From the NCBI GenBank assembly GCA_903918045.1, contig CAIXCY010000022.1:1-64000 (forward strand): DNA of 64,000 nt, in the 5' to 3' direction. This DNA comes from an uncultured Bacteroidia bacterium. GTDB taxonomy: Bacteria; Bacteroidota; Bacteroidia; Bacteroidales; Prolixibacteraceae. Below the pieces are notes generated by a model. The model did not search any database and was not told the DNA's origin. It saw only the letters and a program-made list of their open reading frames with translations. Position numbers and translations under genes: made by a program. Shown one piece after another: positions 37,621 through 47,196 of this stretch. Position 1 is the first letter of the stretch, and each line of letters starts with the position of its first letter.

Positions 37621-38751
37621 ATGGTGAATTCAATAAAGATGGTAGACCTCCACGGTCAATATCTAAAAGTAAAAGAGGAGGTAGATCAGGCTATACAGAC
37701 GGTGATCAACTCTTCGTCCTTTATTAATGGAAGTGCAGTTGACGAATTTTGCCAACAACTAGCTGAATATTTGGGAGTTAAAAAAGTTATTTCATGTGCG
37801 AATGGCACTGATGCGTTGCAGATTTCTTATCAGTCGCTAGGGTTAAAGCCAGGTGACGAAGTGATTATGCCCACCTTTAATTATGTCGCTTCTGTCGAAG
37901 CCGCTGCTTTACTGGGACTTAAACCTGTATTTGTGGATGTTAGGAAGGATTCATTCAATATCAATGAAAATTTGATCGAAGAGCAAATCACGAAGGCTAC
38001 AAAAGCAATCGTCGCAGTTCATTTATTCGGCCAGTCAGCAAATATGGAGCCGATTCTTGATTTAGCCCAACGATTTAGCTTGAAGGTTATTGAAGATAAT
38101 GCACAATCGTTGGGTGCCGTTTACACATTCTCTAATGGAGTAGAAAAAATGACAGGAACTATGGGGGATATCAGTATTCACTCCTTTTTCCCCACTAAAA
38201 ATCTTGGATGCTTTGGTGATGGAGGGGCAATTTCCACAAATGATATGGAACTTGCAAAAAAAGCATTAATGATTTCTCGTCATGGGCAAGGTCAAAAATA
38301 TAATTATGAGATGATTGGGTGCAATTCCAGACTGGATACCTTGCAGGCTGCGATACTCAGTGTTAAGCTCAAGAAGCTGAAAAGCTATATCAAAAGCCGC
38401 AGGGAAGCTGGATTTATTTACAATCAGTTGCTTCAAAATATTAAAGAAGTTGTTGGACCATTTGGAGAGAACTCAATGTATCATACATATAATCAATATG
38501 TTATTAAGCTTAAAGATAGGGATAAAATAAAGGAGGATCTAAGACTCGCTGGTGTTCCTTCGATGATCTACTATCCGTCGCCGCTTCATTTGCAAAATGC
38601 CTATGCATATCTGGGATATGTTCGGGGTGATTTTCCTGTAGCTGAGACGCTATGTCAAGAGGTTCTTGCCCTTCCTATTCATACTGAAATAACATTACAG
38701 GAGCAGCAATTCATTATTGAGACACTCCTTCAAACAATCGATAAATTATGA
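37621..38751 (+). CDS. wbpE: DegT/DnrJ/EryC1 sugar aminotransferase, WbpE-like
   Basis: The protein has 376 residues and is a PLP-dependent sugar aminotransferase. It has the early IKMVDLHGQYLKVKEEVDQA segment, SCANGTDALQISYQSL (PLP phosphate site), MPTFNYVASVEAAALLGLKP, VHLFGQSANM, and the catalytic lysine K193 in FFPTKNLGCFGDGG. In the diacetamido-uronate pathway WbpE moves an amino group from glutamate to C3 of the 3-keto UDP-GlcNAcA made by WbpB. That role is inferred from its place between the WbpI- and WbpD-like genes. It lies 16 bases after wbpI and overlaps wbpD by four bases. Confidence 0.88.
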   Translation: MVNSIKMVDLHGQYLKVKEEVDQAIQTVINSSSFINGSAVDEFCQQLAEYLGVKKVISCANGTDALQISYQSLGLKPGDEVIMPTFNYVASVEAAALLGLKPVFVDVRKDSFNINENLIEEQITKATKAIVAVHLFGQSANMEPILDLAQRFSLKVIEDNAQSLGAVYTFSNGVEKMTGTMGDISIHSFFPTKNLGCFGDGGAISTNDMELAKKALMISRHGQGQKYNYEMIGCNSRLDTLQAAILSVKLKKLKSYIKSRREAGFIYNQLLQNIKEVVGPFGENSMYHTYNQYVIKLKDRDKIKEDLRLAGVPSMIYYPSPLHLQNAYAYLGYVRGDFPVAETLCQEVLALPIHTEITLQEQQFIIETLLQTIDKL

Positions 38752-39323
38752 AACAATTTTATGCACACCAAACAGCGATAATTGATGAGCATTGTGAAAT
38801 TGGAGAGGGAACTAAAATTTGGCATTTCAGTCATATTATGGCAGGATCTAAAATTGGAAAAAGTTGTAATATTGGACAAAATGTGGTTGTTTCTCCCCAG
38901 GTTATTCTCGGGAATAATGTTAAGGTTCAGAATAATGTTTCTATTTATACGGGGGTTATTTGTGAAGATGATGTATTCCTGGGTCCATCAATGGTTTTTA
39001 CAAATGTGATTAACCCGCGAAGTGCAATTATACGCAAGGACTCATACATGAAAACTGTTGTTAGCAAAGGTGCAACTATTGGCGCTAATGCCACGGTGGT
39101 CTGCGGTAACAATATAGGCAAATATGCCATGATTGGTGCAGGTTCAGTAATTACTAAGGATGTACCTCCATATGCGTTATTTTATGGCAATCCAGCAAGG
39201 CAAATGGGATGGGTAAGCGAATACGGTCATAAACTGAATTTCAATAACGAAGGGATTGGAATTTGTCCTGAAAGTGGTGAACAATACAGATTGATTAATG
39301 ATCAATTAGAGAAGATTCAATGA
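38748..39323 (+). CDS. wbpD: N-acetyltransferase of the left-handed beta-helix family, WbpD-like
   Basis: The protein has 191 residues, built of hexapeptide repeats that form a left-handed beta helix (IGEGTKIWHFSHIMAGSKIG, IGQNVVVSPQVILGNNVKVQ, VICEDDVFLGPSMVFTN, GATIGANATVVCGNNIGKYA). They are followed by the usual DVPPYALFYGNPARQMGWV tail. It matches WbpD/WlbB, trimeric enzymes that acetylate the C3 amine of UDP-GlcNAc3NA with acetyl-CoA. The conserved KIWHFSHIM early loop with its His and the VKVQNNVSIYTGV turn are characteristic of this branch. It follows wbpE with a four-base overlap, so the amine donor and its acetyl-transfer step are made together. Confidence 0.87.
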   Translation: MKQFYAHQTAIIDEHCEIGEGTKIWHFSHIMAGSKIGKSCNIGQNVVVSPQVILGNNVKVQNNVSIYTGVICEDDVFLGPSMVFTNVINPRSAIIRKDSYMKTVVSKGATIGANATVVCGNNIGKYAMIGAGSVITKDVPPYALFYGNPARQMGWVSEYGHKLNFNNEGIGICPESGEQYRLINDQLEKIQ

Positions 39324-39424
39324 TTTATCTATATTGATTGTATAAGTTTGTATGCGGTTTCCAACAGTCCTCTTTTTCGCTATAAATACACATATAATAG
39401 TAATGTTAGTTAAATATTTAAAGA

Positions 39425-40204
39425 ATGTTTATTAAACAAGTGCTTTATAAAATATTAGGTGTCCGGAATTATCTGCTTGTGGTGAGCAAATTATTTTTTA
39501 TTTCCTATTCGTTAGGTTTGTTAAAAAAAAATAAAGATTTTGATTGTCATTATTTTGTAAAAAAACTCTTAAATAAGGGTGATTATGTGATTGATATTGG
39601 GGCAAATCTTGGGTATTATTCTCGTCTTTTTGCAAAATTAGTGGGACCTCAGGGAAGAGTCTTAAGCGTCGAGCCTGTATCACTTTTTAGGAAGGTCTTG
39701 AATATTAATACTTCAGGATTTAGAAATACTACCATAATCCCTTATGCTCTGGGGGAAAAGGATGACATTGCCATTACTATGGGGATTCCGAAAAGCAATA
39801 AATATCTTCGTCATGGTCTTACTAGAGTACTGGAAAATCATGAAAATGCACCATCGGAATTTACATTTTCAGAAAGGATGTTTACCCCCGAAACATTATT
39901 TCAAAACCTGACACGTTGTGACTTCATCAAATGTGATGTAGAAGGATATGAAATTCATATTATTCCTCAGATTGAATTTCTAATCAAGCCGTTTAAACCT
40001 ATCATACAGATTGAAATCGAATTAGATAACCGAATTATAATTTATCAATTTCTTTCCAGATTTGGCTACAAGGGATATTATCTATCAAATGAAAGATTGT
40101 TTGAGGTTGGAGAAAATCTTAAGGAGATTGATAGTGACCTTTTCTTTATTCCACTTGAAAAAATGAAAATTGTGGAACATCTTATTGCTCAAATAAACAA
40201 CTAA
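39425..40204 (+). CDS. FkbM-family methyltransferase
   Basis: The protein has 259 residues. A class I SAM-dependent fold is seen in GDYVIDIGANLGYYSRLFAKLVGPQG (motif I about residues 54-66), VEPVSLFRK, and the FkbM signature FIKCDVEGYEIHIIPQIE. FkbM enzymes usually methylate hydroxyl groups on sugars or natural products. Within this locus a sugar O-methyltransferase is the natural reading. The N-terminal approximately 40 residues form an amphipathic extension with several hydrophobic residues. It sits 101 bases after wbpD and two bases before the WbpB-like gene, so it is in the same transcription unit. Confidence 0.85.
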   Translation: MFIKQVLYKILGVRNYLLVVSKLFFISYSLGLLKKNKDFDCHYFVKKLLNKGDYVIDIGANLGYYSRLFAKLVGPQGRVLSVEPVSLFRKVLNINTSGFRNTTIIPYALGEKDDIAITMGIPKSNKYLRHGLTRVLENHENAPSEFTFSERMFTPETLFQNLTRCDFIKCDVEGYEIHIIPQIEFLIKPFKPIIQIEIELDNRIIIYQFLSRFGYKGYYLSNERLFEVGENLKEIDSDLFFIPLEKMKIVEHLIAQINN

Positions 40205-40205
40205 A

Positions 40206-41180
40206 ATGAAAAATTTCGCGTTAATCGGAGCTGCTGGTTATATAGCTCCGCGGCATATGAAAGCCATTAAGGAGACTGGTAATAAACTTGTTGCTGCCTA
40301 TGATCCATATGATGGAGTTGGGGTTATTGACAGTTATTCACCTGATACGAAGTTTTTTGTTGAATTTGAAAGATTCGATAGGTATCTTGAAAAACTTAAA
40401 TATGATAAAGGTATGGCGATTGATTATATGAGCATCACATCGCCAAATTATCTGCATGATGCACATATTCGTGTGGCTCTAAGACGTGGAGCTCATGCAA
40501 TCTGCGAAAAGCCATTAGTCCTAAATCCTTGGAATATTGAACCATTGCAGCGTGTAGCTTTAGATACAGGACAAAAAATATATACCATTCTACAGCTTAG
40601 ACTTCATCCTGTCATCATTGCATTAAAGGAACAAGTGGCTTCAACAGAATCCGAAAAAGTTTACGATATAGACCTGACCTATATTACTTCTCGGGGGAAC
40701 TGGTATTATACCTCTTGGAAAGGGGATATTTCGAAATCAGGGGGTATTGCCACGAACATAGGCATCCATTTTTTTGATATGTTAACTTGGATTTTTGGTA
40801 ATGTGAAAGAGAATACAGTAAATCTGCATACCCATGACAGAGCATCGGGTATTTTGCAACTTGAAAAGGCACGGGTCAGGTGGTTTCTAAGTATCAATAG
40901 CGAAACATTACCTACTGAGGTTAAAGAGAAGGGGAAGACTACTTTCCGTTCAATTACGGTCGAAGGGAGGGAGATTGAATTCAGTGAAGGATTTACCGAT
41001 CTGCATACCCGAAGTTACGAAGAAATTCTCAAAGGAAATGGATTTGAGATTGATCAAGCACGTAAGTCTATCGAAATTGTATATGACATCCGGAATCAGA
41101 GCCCTATAGGTCTAAAAGGGGATTTTCACCCATTTGCAAGTAAACCGCAATCAGTACATCCATTTTACAGAATAGATTAA
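40206..41180 (+). CDS. wbpB: Gfo/Idh/MocA sugar dehydrogenase, WbpB/WlbA (UDP-N-acetylglucosaminuronate 3-dehydrogenase)
   Basis: The protein has 324 residues. The Rossmann opening ALIGAAGYIAPRHMKAIKET is the WlbA/WbpB form of the Gfo/Idh fold. Catalytic-site residues are visible in CEKPLVLNP (the EKP motif) and GGIATNIGIHFFDML (the Gx3DxxxH-type site, here GIHFFD). These enzymes oxidise C3 of UDP-GlcNAcA with NAD+ and recycle the cofactor with 2-oxoglutarate, giving the keto sugar that WbpE aminates. Here the gene is separated from wbpE/wbpD only by the FkbM gene. The C-terminal half is a beta-sheet domain (DIDLTYITSRGNWYYTSWKGD). I am confident of the subfamily from this opening motif. Confidence 0.92.
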   Translation: MKNFALIGAAGYIAPRHMKAIKETGNKLVAAYDPYDGVGVIDSYSPDTKFFVEFERFDRYLEKLKYDKGMAIDYMSITSPNYLHDAHIRVALRRGAHAICEKPLVLNPWNIEPLQRVALDTGQKIYTILQLRLHPVIIALKEQVASTESEKVYDIDLTYITSRGNWYYTSWKGDISKSGGIATNIGIHFFDMLTWIFGNVKENTVNLHTHDRASGILQLEKARVRWFLSINSETLPTEVKEKGKTTFRSITVEGREIEFSEGFTDLHTRSYEEILKGNGFEIDQARKSIEIVYDIRNQSPIGLKGDFHPFASKPQSVHPFYRID

Positions 41181-41193
41181 TATTTAGTAACTT

Positions 41194-42201
41194 ATGATGA
41201 AGAAGCCGATCTTGTTGATCTATGTCAATTTCTCATCCTTTGTAAAAGCTGATTTTGAAATCTTGTCTTCGTTTGCCATGGTTACAAAATATCAGTTTAA
41301 ACCGGGAAAGGGGATTATCGCAACTGGAATTGAGCTGATAAAGGAGTTGTTTTTCCTGGTTTTCAAAGGGTACAGGTACGAAAGCATACTTATTTGGTTT
41401 GGAGATTATCATTCTTTGCTTCCTGTTTTATATGCTAAAGTATTTGGAAAAAAATCTTATATCGTAATTGGGGGATACGATGTTTCTACACTAGAGGAGT
41501 ATAAATACGGCTCATTTAGTCATCCAATACGGGCGTTTTTTACCCGAATGACTTTCAAATATGTTGATATTTGTTTTCCAGTCGCTGAAGCATTATACAA
41601 AAAACTTTTAAGAATAAATCCTCATGCAAAAGCTGAAATAATAGCCACCTATGCTGATATTGCTAAATTCAATTTTAATGAGTACAGCAGATCATCCAGG
41701 ATAATCACGGTATCCGGCACATCAAATCAGCAGCGTCTGATGGTTAAAGGTCTTGATCGTTTCAGAGAATTGGCCACTTACTTACCTGAATTTGAATTCT
41801 TGATAATCGGAGTTAACGATGGGGTTAAGAAATATTTTGAACCGATTCCTGCTAATTTAACCTTAATCCCGCCGCAACATTTTGACAACATGGTTTCCTA
41901 TTATCAAAGTGCCTCAATTTATGCTCAATTATCCCGTTCTGAGGGGCTTCCAAATGCACTCTGTGAGGCTATGCTATGTGGCTGTATACCAATAGGAACC
42001 GATGTAGGTGATGTGCGAATCGCTATCGGTGAGACTGGATTGACCGTCGCGGAGTGGAATCCTGAGTCGTTGGCTAAGTTTATTCGTTTGAATCATAATA
42101 ATAGAATTAGAAGGGATGAAGCAAGAGCCCGAATTTTATCAATTTTCAATCCCAAAAGGCGAATAGAGCGGTTCAATCAAATATTTGGGTCTTCACAATG
42201 A
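41194..42201 (+). CDS. Glycosyltransferase (GT4-like)
   Basis: The protein has 335 residues and a GT-B fold of reduced size. The N-terminal half is short (SYIVIGGYDVSTLEEYKYGS carries a polar loop at the acceptor side). The C-terminal half shows ITVSGTSNQQRLMVKGLDR and EFLIIGVND, and the donor site SRSEGLPNALCEAMLCGCIPI with the catalytic E of EX7E. It begins 13 bases after the WbpB gene, and the start may be either of two adjacent ATG codons. It probably adds one residue to the repeat unit of the surface polysaccharide; its linkage is not predictable. Confidence 0.82.
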   Translation: MMKKPILLIYVNFSSFVKADFEILSSFAMVTKYQFKPGKGIIATGIELIKELFFLVFKGYRYESILIWFGDYHSLLPVLYAKVFGKKSYIVIGGYDVSTLEEYKYGSFSHPIRAFFTRMTFKYVDICFPVAEALYKKLLRINPHAKAEIIATYADIAKFNFNEYSRSSRIITVSGTSNQQRLMVKGLDRFRELATYLPEFEFLIIGVNDGVKKYFEPIPANLTLIPPQHFDNMVSYYQSASIYAQLSRSEGLPNALCEAMLCGCIPIGTDVGDVRIAIGETGLTVAEWNPESLAKFIRLNHNNRIRRDEARARILSIFNPKRRIERFNQIFGSSQ

Positions 42202-42346
42202 CCTTTATTATATTTTGAATTTGGAACAAGCCCCATCAGGAAAGAAATAAATTTTTGGATCTGTTGTTCAAACACTTGTCTAAACAACCTTTTTTCTATC
42301 TTTATCAGTATTAATTAATCACTTAATAAATAACCACTATTTGCAT

Positions 42347-43120
42347 ATGAAGGAAAGTGAGCTTACGGGGCAGAAATTATGGGAAGATTATTGGGAAAAG
42401 AAGGAAAACATAAAAACTTCTAAGCGGAAAAGCTTGCTTTTCTTTGAAATTTTGAAAACATTTGATAAATATCTGCCTGATAAGAGAGGACTCTCGATTC
42501 TTGAGATCGGCGGAGGACAAGGAGAATATCTTCTTTACCTTACCCGTCATTTTATGTATCTGGCTCATTCTTTAGATTATTCCCGGATCGGAAACGAACA
42601 AACGCGTGATCTTTTTTCCAAGGCAGGATTGCCTGTTATACTATACGAGCGTGATCTTTTTACGGATAATTCAGATCTTCCTAAATTTGATATCGTTTTT
42701 TCACTTGGATTAATTGAACATTTTGAAAATTCTGATATAGTGGTGAAAAAGCATTTAGAGCTGGTTAAACCAGGTGGAATACTTTTTCTTGGTGTTCCAA
42801 ATTATGGCGGTATCTATCGGCCAGTTTTAAAAATGCTTGCCCCGTCGGTTGAGGAAACTCATAACATGGAAACGATGAATATAAAAAATTGGAGCTCTTT
42901 TGAAGAAAAACTCTCTATGAAGTCCATATTTACCGGATATATTGGTGGTTTTGAGCCTCTTAATATGAAAAAATTAGAGGTTAGAACGGTGCTTAATCGG
43001 ATTCTTTATTTTTTTACAAGGGTGCTTATGGTCATTTTCTCCTTTAGAATGCAGTTTCTAAGACGTTTTAATTCAAAATACTGGAGCGGATATATGGTTG
43101 GAATATACAGGAAGCTTTGA
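42347..43120 (+). CDS. Class I SAM-dependent methyltransferase
   Basis: The protein has about 257 residues from the ATG at 42347 (a TTG two codons upstream is rejected). The SAM motif is LSILEIGGGQGEYLLYLTRH (about residues 49-68). The catalytic-side motif is FDIVFSLGLIEHFENSD and the post-III strand is LVKPGGILFLGVPNYGG, the Methyltransf_11/23 pattern. The C-terminal third has two hydrophobic stretches, perhaps for membrane contact. A 145-base gap precedes it, so it may have its own promoter. Its substrate is likely a sugar or lipid-linked intermediate of this locus, by position only. Confidence 0.82.
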   Translation: MKESELTGQKLWEDYWEKKENIKTSKRKSLLFFEILKTFDKYLPDKRGLSILEIGGGQGEYLLYLTRHFMYLAHSLDYSRIGNEQTRDLFSKAGLPVILYERDLFTDNSDLPKFDIVFSLGLIEHFENSDIVVKKHLELVKPGGILFLGVPNYGGIYRPVLKMLAPSVEETHNMETMNIKNWSSFEEKLSMKSIFTGYIGGFEPLNMKKLEVRTVLNRILYFFTRVLMVIFSFRMQFLRRFNSKYWSGYMVGIYRKL

Positions 43121-43304
43121 CTCGTTTATTTGTTAAAGAACCAGATAGGATTGGGGAATAAACTAGGGGGATAAAATATTTGTCCAAAGTCATAATTTTG
43201 ATATTTTAAACTTAAAATATTATTGGGCACTAAATTTTCTGACTAATTTTTAATTACTTTTTTTTGGAGCTTAACATTTATAATTCATAATGCTGATTTC
43301 TACT

Positions 43305-44324
43305 TCATTTATAGGATTCATTTCCAATAGATTTTGCGAGCCATTCTATGTCCATTTTGAAGAGGCTGAAAAACAGGCCAACTATAGACCGAAGTTTCCA
43401 AACAGGCATCCTAAAACCGAAATGGAATATCGATGTGATGTAATCTTTTCGAGCGCCTTTGAAATTCTTGCGGATTAATTTATACCTGCCAGATCGGGAA
43501 TAGCTTACAACCAACCGGTTACAAAAATGTTCACGGATTTCTTCTTTTGTAAGGTTGTGCCGCTCGAATACCTGTAAGTAGCGGCTCCGGACCTGCTCTA
43601 TCAATTTATAAAAGCCAAGGGTCATTTCAACCGTATAAGTTTTGGTTATTTGACCAGGATAGATTCGCCAACTGCCCAAAGGTTGATCGACATACGAGAA
43701 TTCTCCTTGCATAAGTAATTCCAGTATAGTAGGAAAATCTACAAGAGGAAGGTTATGACCCTGAATGAATCCGCCTATTTTAAGCAAAGCCTCTTTTCGA
43801 ATGATAATTGTAAGTGCAGGAACGAGAGTTTTAAAAATATATTTCCTTAGGAATTCTCCTGTCGGTTTGTTGCTAAAATATATTTGATCCTCAGGATTCA
43901 AAGGGGCTAAACAGTAATTATGCGACAAGTCGATGGATGATTGGTAAGCTTTACCCCACGATAAAATGGACTCAGAATCCTTCTCCAATACTTTGATCTG
44001 AATTTCAAGCTTATTTGGGAACCAGATGTCATCACATTCAAGGATTGCGATATAGCTTCCCAAACACTTTGAGAGTGCGAAATTGTAAGATTCAGCCAGG
44101 CGAAAGATTCCAATATTTTCCTGAGAATATGGCTTTATCCTGCTATCTTTTGCTGCATAATCAGATGCAATTTTAAATGTTCCGTCTGTACTTCCATCAT
44201 CAATAATAATCATCTCCCAATTGCTGTATGATTGTGCCTGCACTGATTCAATGCAGGATGCAATAAACTTTTCGTGATTATAGGTTGGTGAAATAATTGA
44301 TACTAATGGGCTTGGAATACTCAT
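43305..44324 (-). CDS. Glycosyltransferase family 2
   Basis: The protein has 339 residues. A GT-A domain opens with PLVSIISPTYNHEKFIASCI, has IIIDDGSTDGT, and the DXD-type ILECDDIW near residue 95 that binds the metal and UDP-sugar. The C-terminal 130 residues are basic and would contact the membrane or acceptor. It is on the minus strand, opposite to most of the locus, and convergent with the methyltransferase gene upstream (184-base gap). The opposite direction suggests that it was added to the locus on its own. Acceptor and donor are unknown. Confidence 0.88.
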   Translation of the reverse strand: MSIPSPLVSIISPTYNHEKFIASCIESVQAQSYSNWEMIIIDDGSTDGTFKIASDYAAKDSRIKPYSQENIGIFRLAESYNFALSKCLGSYIAILECDDIWFPNKLEIQIKVLEKDSESILSWGKAYQSSIDLSHNYCLAPLNPEDQIYFSNKPTGEFLRKYIFKTLVPALTIIIRKEALLKIGGFIQGHNLPLVDFPTILELLMQGEFSYVDQPLGSWRIYPGQITKTYTVEMTLGFYKLIEQVRSRYLQVFERHNLTKEEIREHFCNRLVVSYSRSGRYKLIRKNFKGARKDYITSIFHFGFRMPVWKLRSIVGLFFSLFKMDIEWLAKSIGNESYK

Positions 44325-44531
44325 AATTGGTTTGATTATAGAATATTAAGAAGTGATACTGAAGGAACTGAATTCTTTTGTTTTCCGACGGCTTAAAATT
44401 ATGCTTTTTTCCTTCAAATTGGTCATAATTGGAATTAAGATAATGGTAATTTGAGGTTTCAATTCCAAAACCTGAAGGTTATCGTTTGAAAAAATGTTTA
44501 ATTTAGCACGTTAATGTAAGTAATAGGATGA

Positions 44532-46022
44532 ATGGGTTTAAGTAATTTAAAACGAAAGGCTGTAAACGGTTTTTTTTGGAGTATGCTTGAAAGTATCCTG
44601 AGTCAGGGGCAAGGGATGATTTTCGGGATTTTTCTTGCTCGGATGCTTTCCCCGGGAGAGTTTGGCCTTGTGGGGATGATTACTATCTTTATTTCTATTG
44701 CTCAGGTTTTTGTTGATAGTGGATTAAGTCAAGCCCTGATCGGGAAACAAAATTGTACAAGGCTCGATTATAGCACGATCTTTTGGGCAAATATTTTTAT
44801 TGGAGTACTGGCCTACCTGATTATTTGGTTCTGTGCCCCTTTCATTGCAGGATTTTACCAAAAACCCGAGCTAATCCAACTTACTAAATTTGCTTCAATA
44901 GCCATTTTAATTGGTTCTTTGACACTTATTCAGCAGACGATATTAATTAAAGAGATAGATTTTAAGACGATTACGAAGATCTCAACTATAAGTACTTTTT
45001 TCTCTGGTGTTGTCTCCCTCTTATTGGCATATAACGGTTTCGGCGTGTGGAGTTTGGTTTGGCGAACATTGGTCAACCAAGCTTTGCGCAGTTTTATGAT
45101 GTGGCGGCATAGTCATTGGCTGCCTCAATGGGTGTTCAGTAAAAAACTTTTTTTTGAGCATTTTTCTTTTGGTTCAAACATTTTATTGATCTCAATTATT
45201 GCAGTTATTTATAAGAGCATCTATAACTTTATAATTGGTAAAAATTATTCTGAAACAGTGTTGGGCTATTATACCAACGCTGATCAATATAGCTCAATCC
45301 CTTCAATAAATCTGACCAATATAACGGCAAAAGTTAGCTTTCCTGTATTGTCTGAAATGCAACACGATAATGAAAGCCTTAGGGTAAGTATAAGAAAGCT
45401 TATTAAAACCATTATGTATGTATCATTTATTATTATGTTTGGGTTAGCAGCAATTGCACACCCGCTTTTTTATGTTTTGTTTGGAGAAAAATGGTTGCCG
45501 GCTGTCCCAATATTTCAGGCACTTTGTTGTGCTTATGCCATTACTCCAATGCATGCTATTAATCACAGCATATTTAAAGTTAAAGGACGTCCAGACCTAT
45601 TTTTGAAAACGGAGTTGATCAAATATATACTTTTTACCCCCCTTTTAATTTTAGGAGTTTATTTCGGTTTAACAATATTGGTAATTGGCATTGTAGTATT
45701 TAACTGGTTGGGATATTTGATTAATTCTTTTTATTCAGAACAATTAATAAATTACTCAGGCCTAGCTCAATGGCTAGACTTTTTTCCAATCATGCTGCTA
45801 TCAGGGATTCCAGCATTCTTGATTTGGGGCTTAGGTGTAATATTTCCGGTTGATCCGTTAACGGCTTTGGGGATTCAGATTTTGGCTTACTTCGCAATAA
45901 TCTTAGGAATCTCAGTACTTTTCAGGATACCCGCTTTTTATGAAATCACTGCAATTCTAAAGAACAAATTTACTTTTATTAATATTGTAAAGACTTTTAA
46001 GCCTCAAGACAACGAATTCTGA
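44532..46022 (+). CDS. Lipopolysaccharide/O-antigen flippase (MOP superfamily)
   Basis: The protein has 496 residues and about 14 hydrophobic segments. The N-terminal KAVNGFFWSMLESILSQGQG and GIFLARMLSPGEFGLVGMIT with FVDSGLSQALI match lipopolysaccharide biosynthesis protein of the WzxC/Polysacc_synt_3 type. It would move lipid-linked repeat units to the periplasmic face of the inner membrane for the polysaccharide made here. It differs clearly from the other flippase at 17.3-18.8 kb, so the window holds two separate MOP exporters. It ends one base before the stop of the convergent methyltransferase gene. Confidence 0.9.
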   Translation: MGLSNLKRKAVNGFFWSMLESILSQGQGMIFGIFLARMLSPGEFGLVGMITIFISIAQVFVDSGLSQALIGKQNCTRLDYSTIFWANIFIGVLAYLIIWFCAPFIAGFYQKPELIQLTKFASIAILIGSLTLIQQTILIKEIDFKTITKISTISTFFSGVVSLLLAYNGFGVWSLVWRTLVNQALRSFMMWRHSHWLPQWVFSKKLFFEHFSFGSNILLISIIAVIYKSIYNFIIGKNYSETVLGYYTNADQYSSIPSINLTNITAKVSFPVLSEMQHDNESLRVSIRKLIKTIMYVSFIIMFGLAAIAHPLFYVLFGEKWLPAVPIFQALCCAYAITPMHAINHSIFKVKGRPDLFLKTELIKYILFTPLLILGVYFGLTILVIGIVVFNWLGYLINSFYSEQLINYSGLAQWLDFFPIMLLSGIPAFLIWGLGVIFPVDPLTALGIQILAYFAIILGISVLFRIPAFYEITAILKNKFTFINIVKTFKPQDNEF

Positions 46023-46964
46023 TTAGATGTGATGAAGGTAAAAACAAGCCGTATCGCCATCGTTGATTTCGTTGAGCCTTTTAGCTTCCCGTTGCCATGC
46101 TTTAAGTTGCCTTCTAGTGATTATCTCATTATCTTGATAACCAAGACCTTTTAAATATTTTTCGCTACCGGTAAATTGTGCTGCTTCTGAAATATATTCG
46201 ACATTAATTACTTTAAGTGAACATTTATTACATAGTAGGGAAATGCTTTTAATTGTGTGGAGGAAAAAGTGTCTTGGTGCGTCGAGCTGAACCCAATTTG
46301 TGTGATATTTTCGCCAGGCAAAACAATTTGCCACCGGAATTCTTATAATAATGGTTCCTTGTGGTTTAAGTAGGTCATGTAATCTTGATAATATATCTTT
46401 TGGATTTTCCATATGCTCGAAAGAGTGATGGAGCATAATAAGATCGAATTTTCCATTGATTTCAAAAATGTCTTTTTTGTATATCGATATTCCATTAGGA
46501 TAGAAAATATCCTCCTTATTGTAAGGATCAATTCCTGTCAGGTTTTGAAAACCACCCCGCTGCATTGATAAAAGCAGTCTACCTGCACCACAACCAACAT
46601 CCAGAATTGTGCTATTAAAATTGGCCATTTGAGTTGGTATCCAAGGGAAAGGATTTTTATAAACGACAGATAATATAGATCCCAGTAGATCAAATTTTCC
46701 TATATAAAAGGAAACAACTCTTTTTTTAATAAAATTTCTTAACCCACTAATTTTAGTGGCAAAATCAGGTTGCTGATAGGAATAGTAAGTATCCGGGTAA
46801 TAGCAGTCCATATCCTTTGGGACCTCCACAATCTGAATACACCTGCAGTTAGCACATTCAAAATATTCGAACTCACTATTTAATCCCAGCATCAGTTCTT
46901 TAGCAATAAAAAATTGATTATATGATTGATTATTACATATTTGACAGTGCAGAATTGAATCCAT
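46023..46964 (-). CDS. Zinc-ribbon class I SAM-dependent methyltransferase
   Basis: The protein has 313 residues. The N-terminus has two CxxC pairs (CQIC near residue 6 and CANC near residue 37) that would form a zinc ribbon, as in sugar C-methyltransferase-like proteins. The SAM domain follows with LDVGCGAGRLLLSMQ, then DLIMLHHSFEHMENP and LKPQGTIIIRIPV. The C-terminal approximately 70 residues are a helical extension with KAWQREAKRLNEI near the end. It is on the minus strand with no gap to the flippase stop. Position suggests sugar methylation in the same polysaccharide, but this is inference. Confidence 0.83.
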   Translation of the reverse strand: MDSILHCQICNNQSYNQFFIAKELMLGLNSEFEYFECANCRCIQIVEVPKDMDCYYPDTYYSYQQPDFATKISGLRNFIKKRVVSFYIGKFDLLGSILSVVYKNPFPWIPTQMANFNSTILDVGCGAGRLLLSMQRGGFQNLTGIDPYNKEDIFYPNGISIYKKDIFEINGKFDLIMLHHSFEHMENPKDILSRLHDLLKPQGTIIIRIPVANCFAWRKYHTNWVQLDAPRHFFLHTIKSISLLCNKCSLKVINVEYISEAAQFTGSEKYLKGLGYQDNEIITRRQLKAWQREAKRLNEINDGDTACFYLHHI

Positions 46965-47196
46965 AATATATGTGTTTAGATTTTAGGAATATTTGACAGA
47001 ATGCAGAAAGTCAGTCCTCGATTTCCATCAGAAACTGGTCTCCCTTCAGCTTGCGCAATAATTTGCGGAAAAATTAATGGGTGATTTTCTTACAAAAGTA
47101 GGAAAATATGTCAAAAGTAGGATTTATTGTCCTGTTAGAGAGAGTCCAAACCTTCAAAAAAAGTACTTTTGTAATTAAAATGTAAAAGTTACTGTT

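Noticed and set aside
42202-42346. Insertion sequence or transposase remnants in the polysaccharide locus
   Set aside because: No terminal inverted repeats, target duplications or transposase frames were seen in this or the other gaps.
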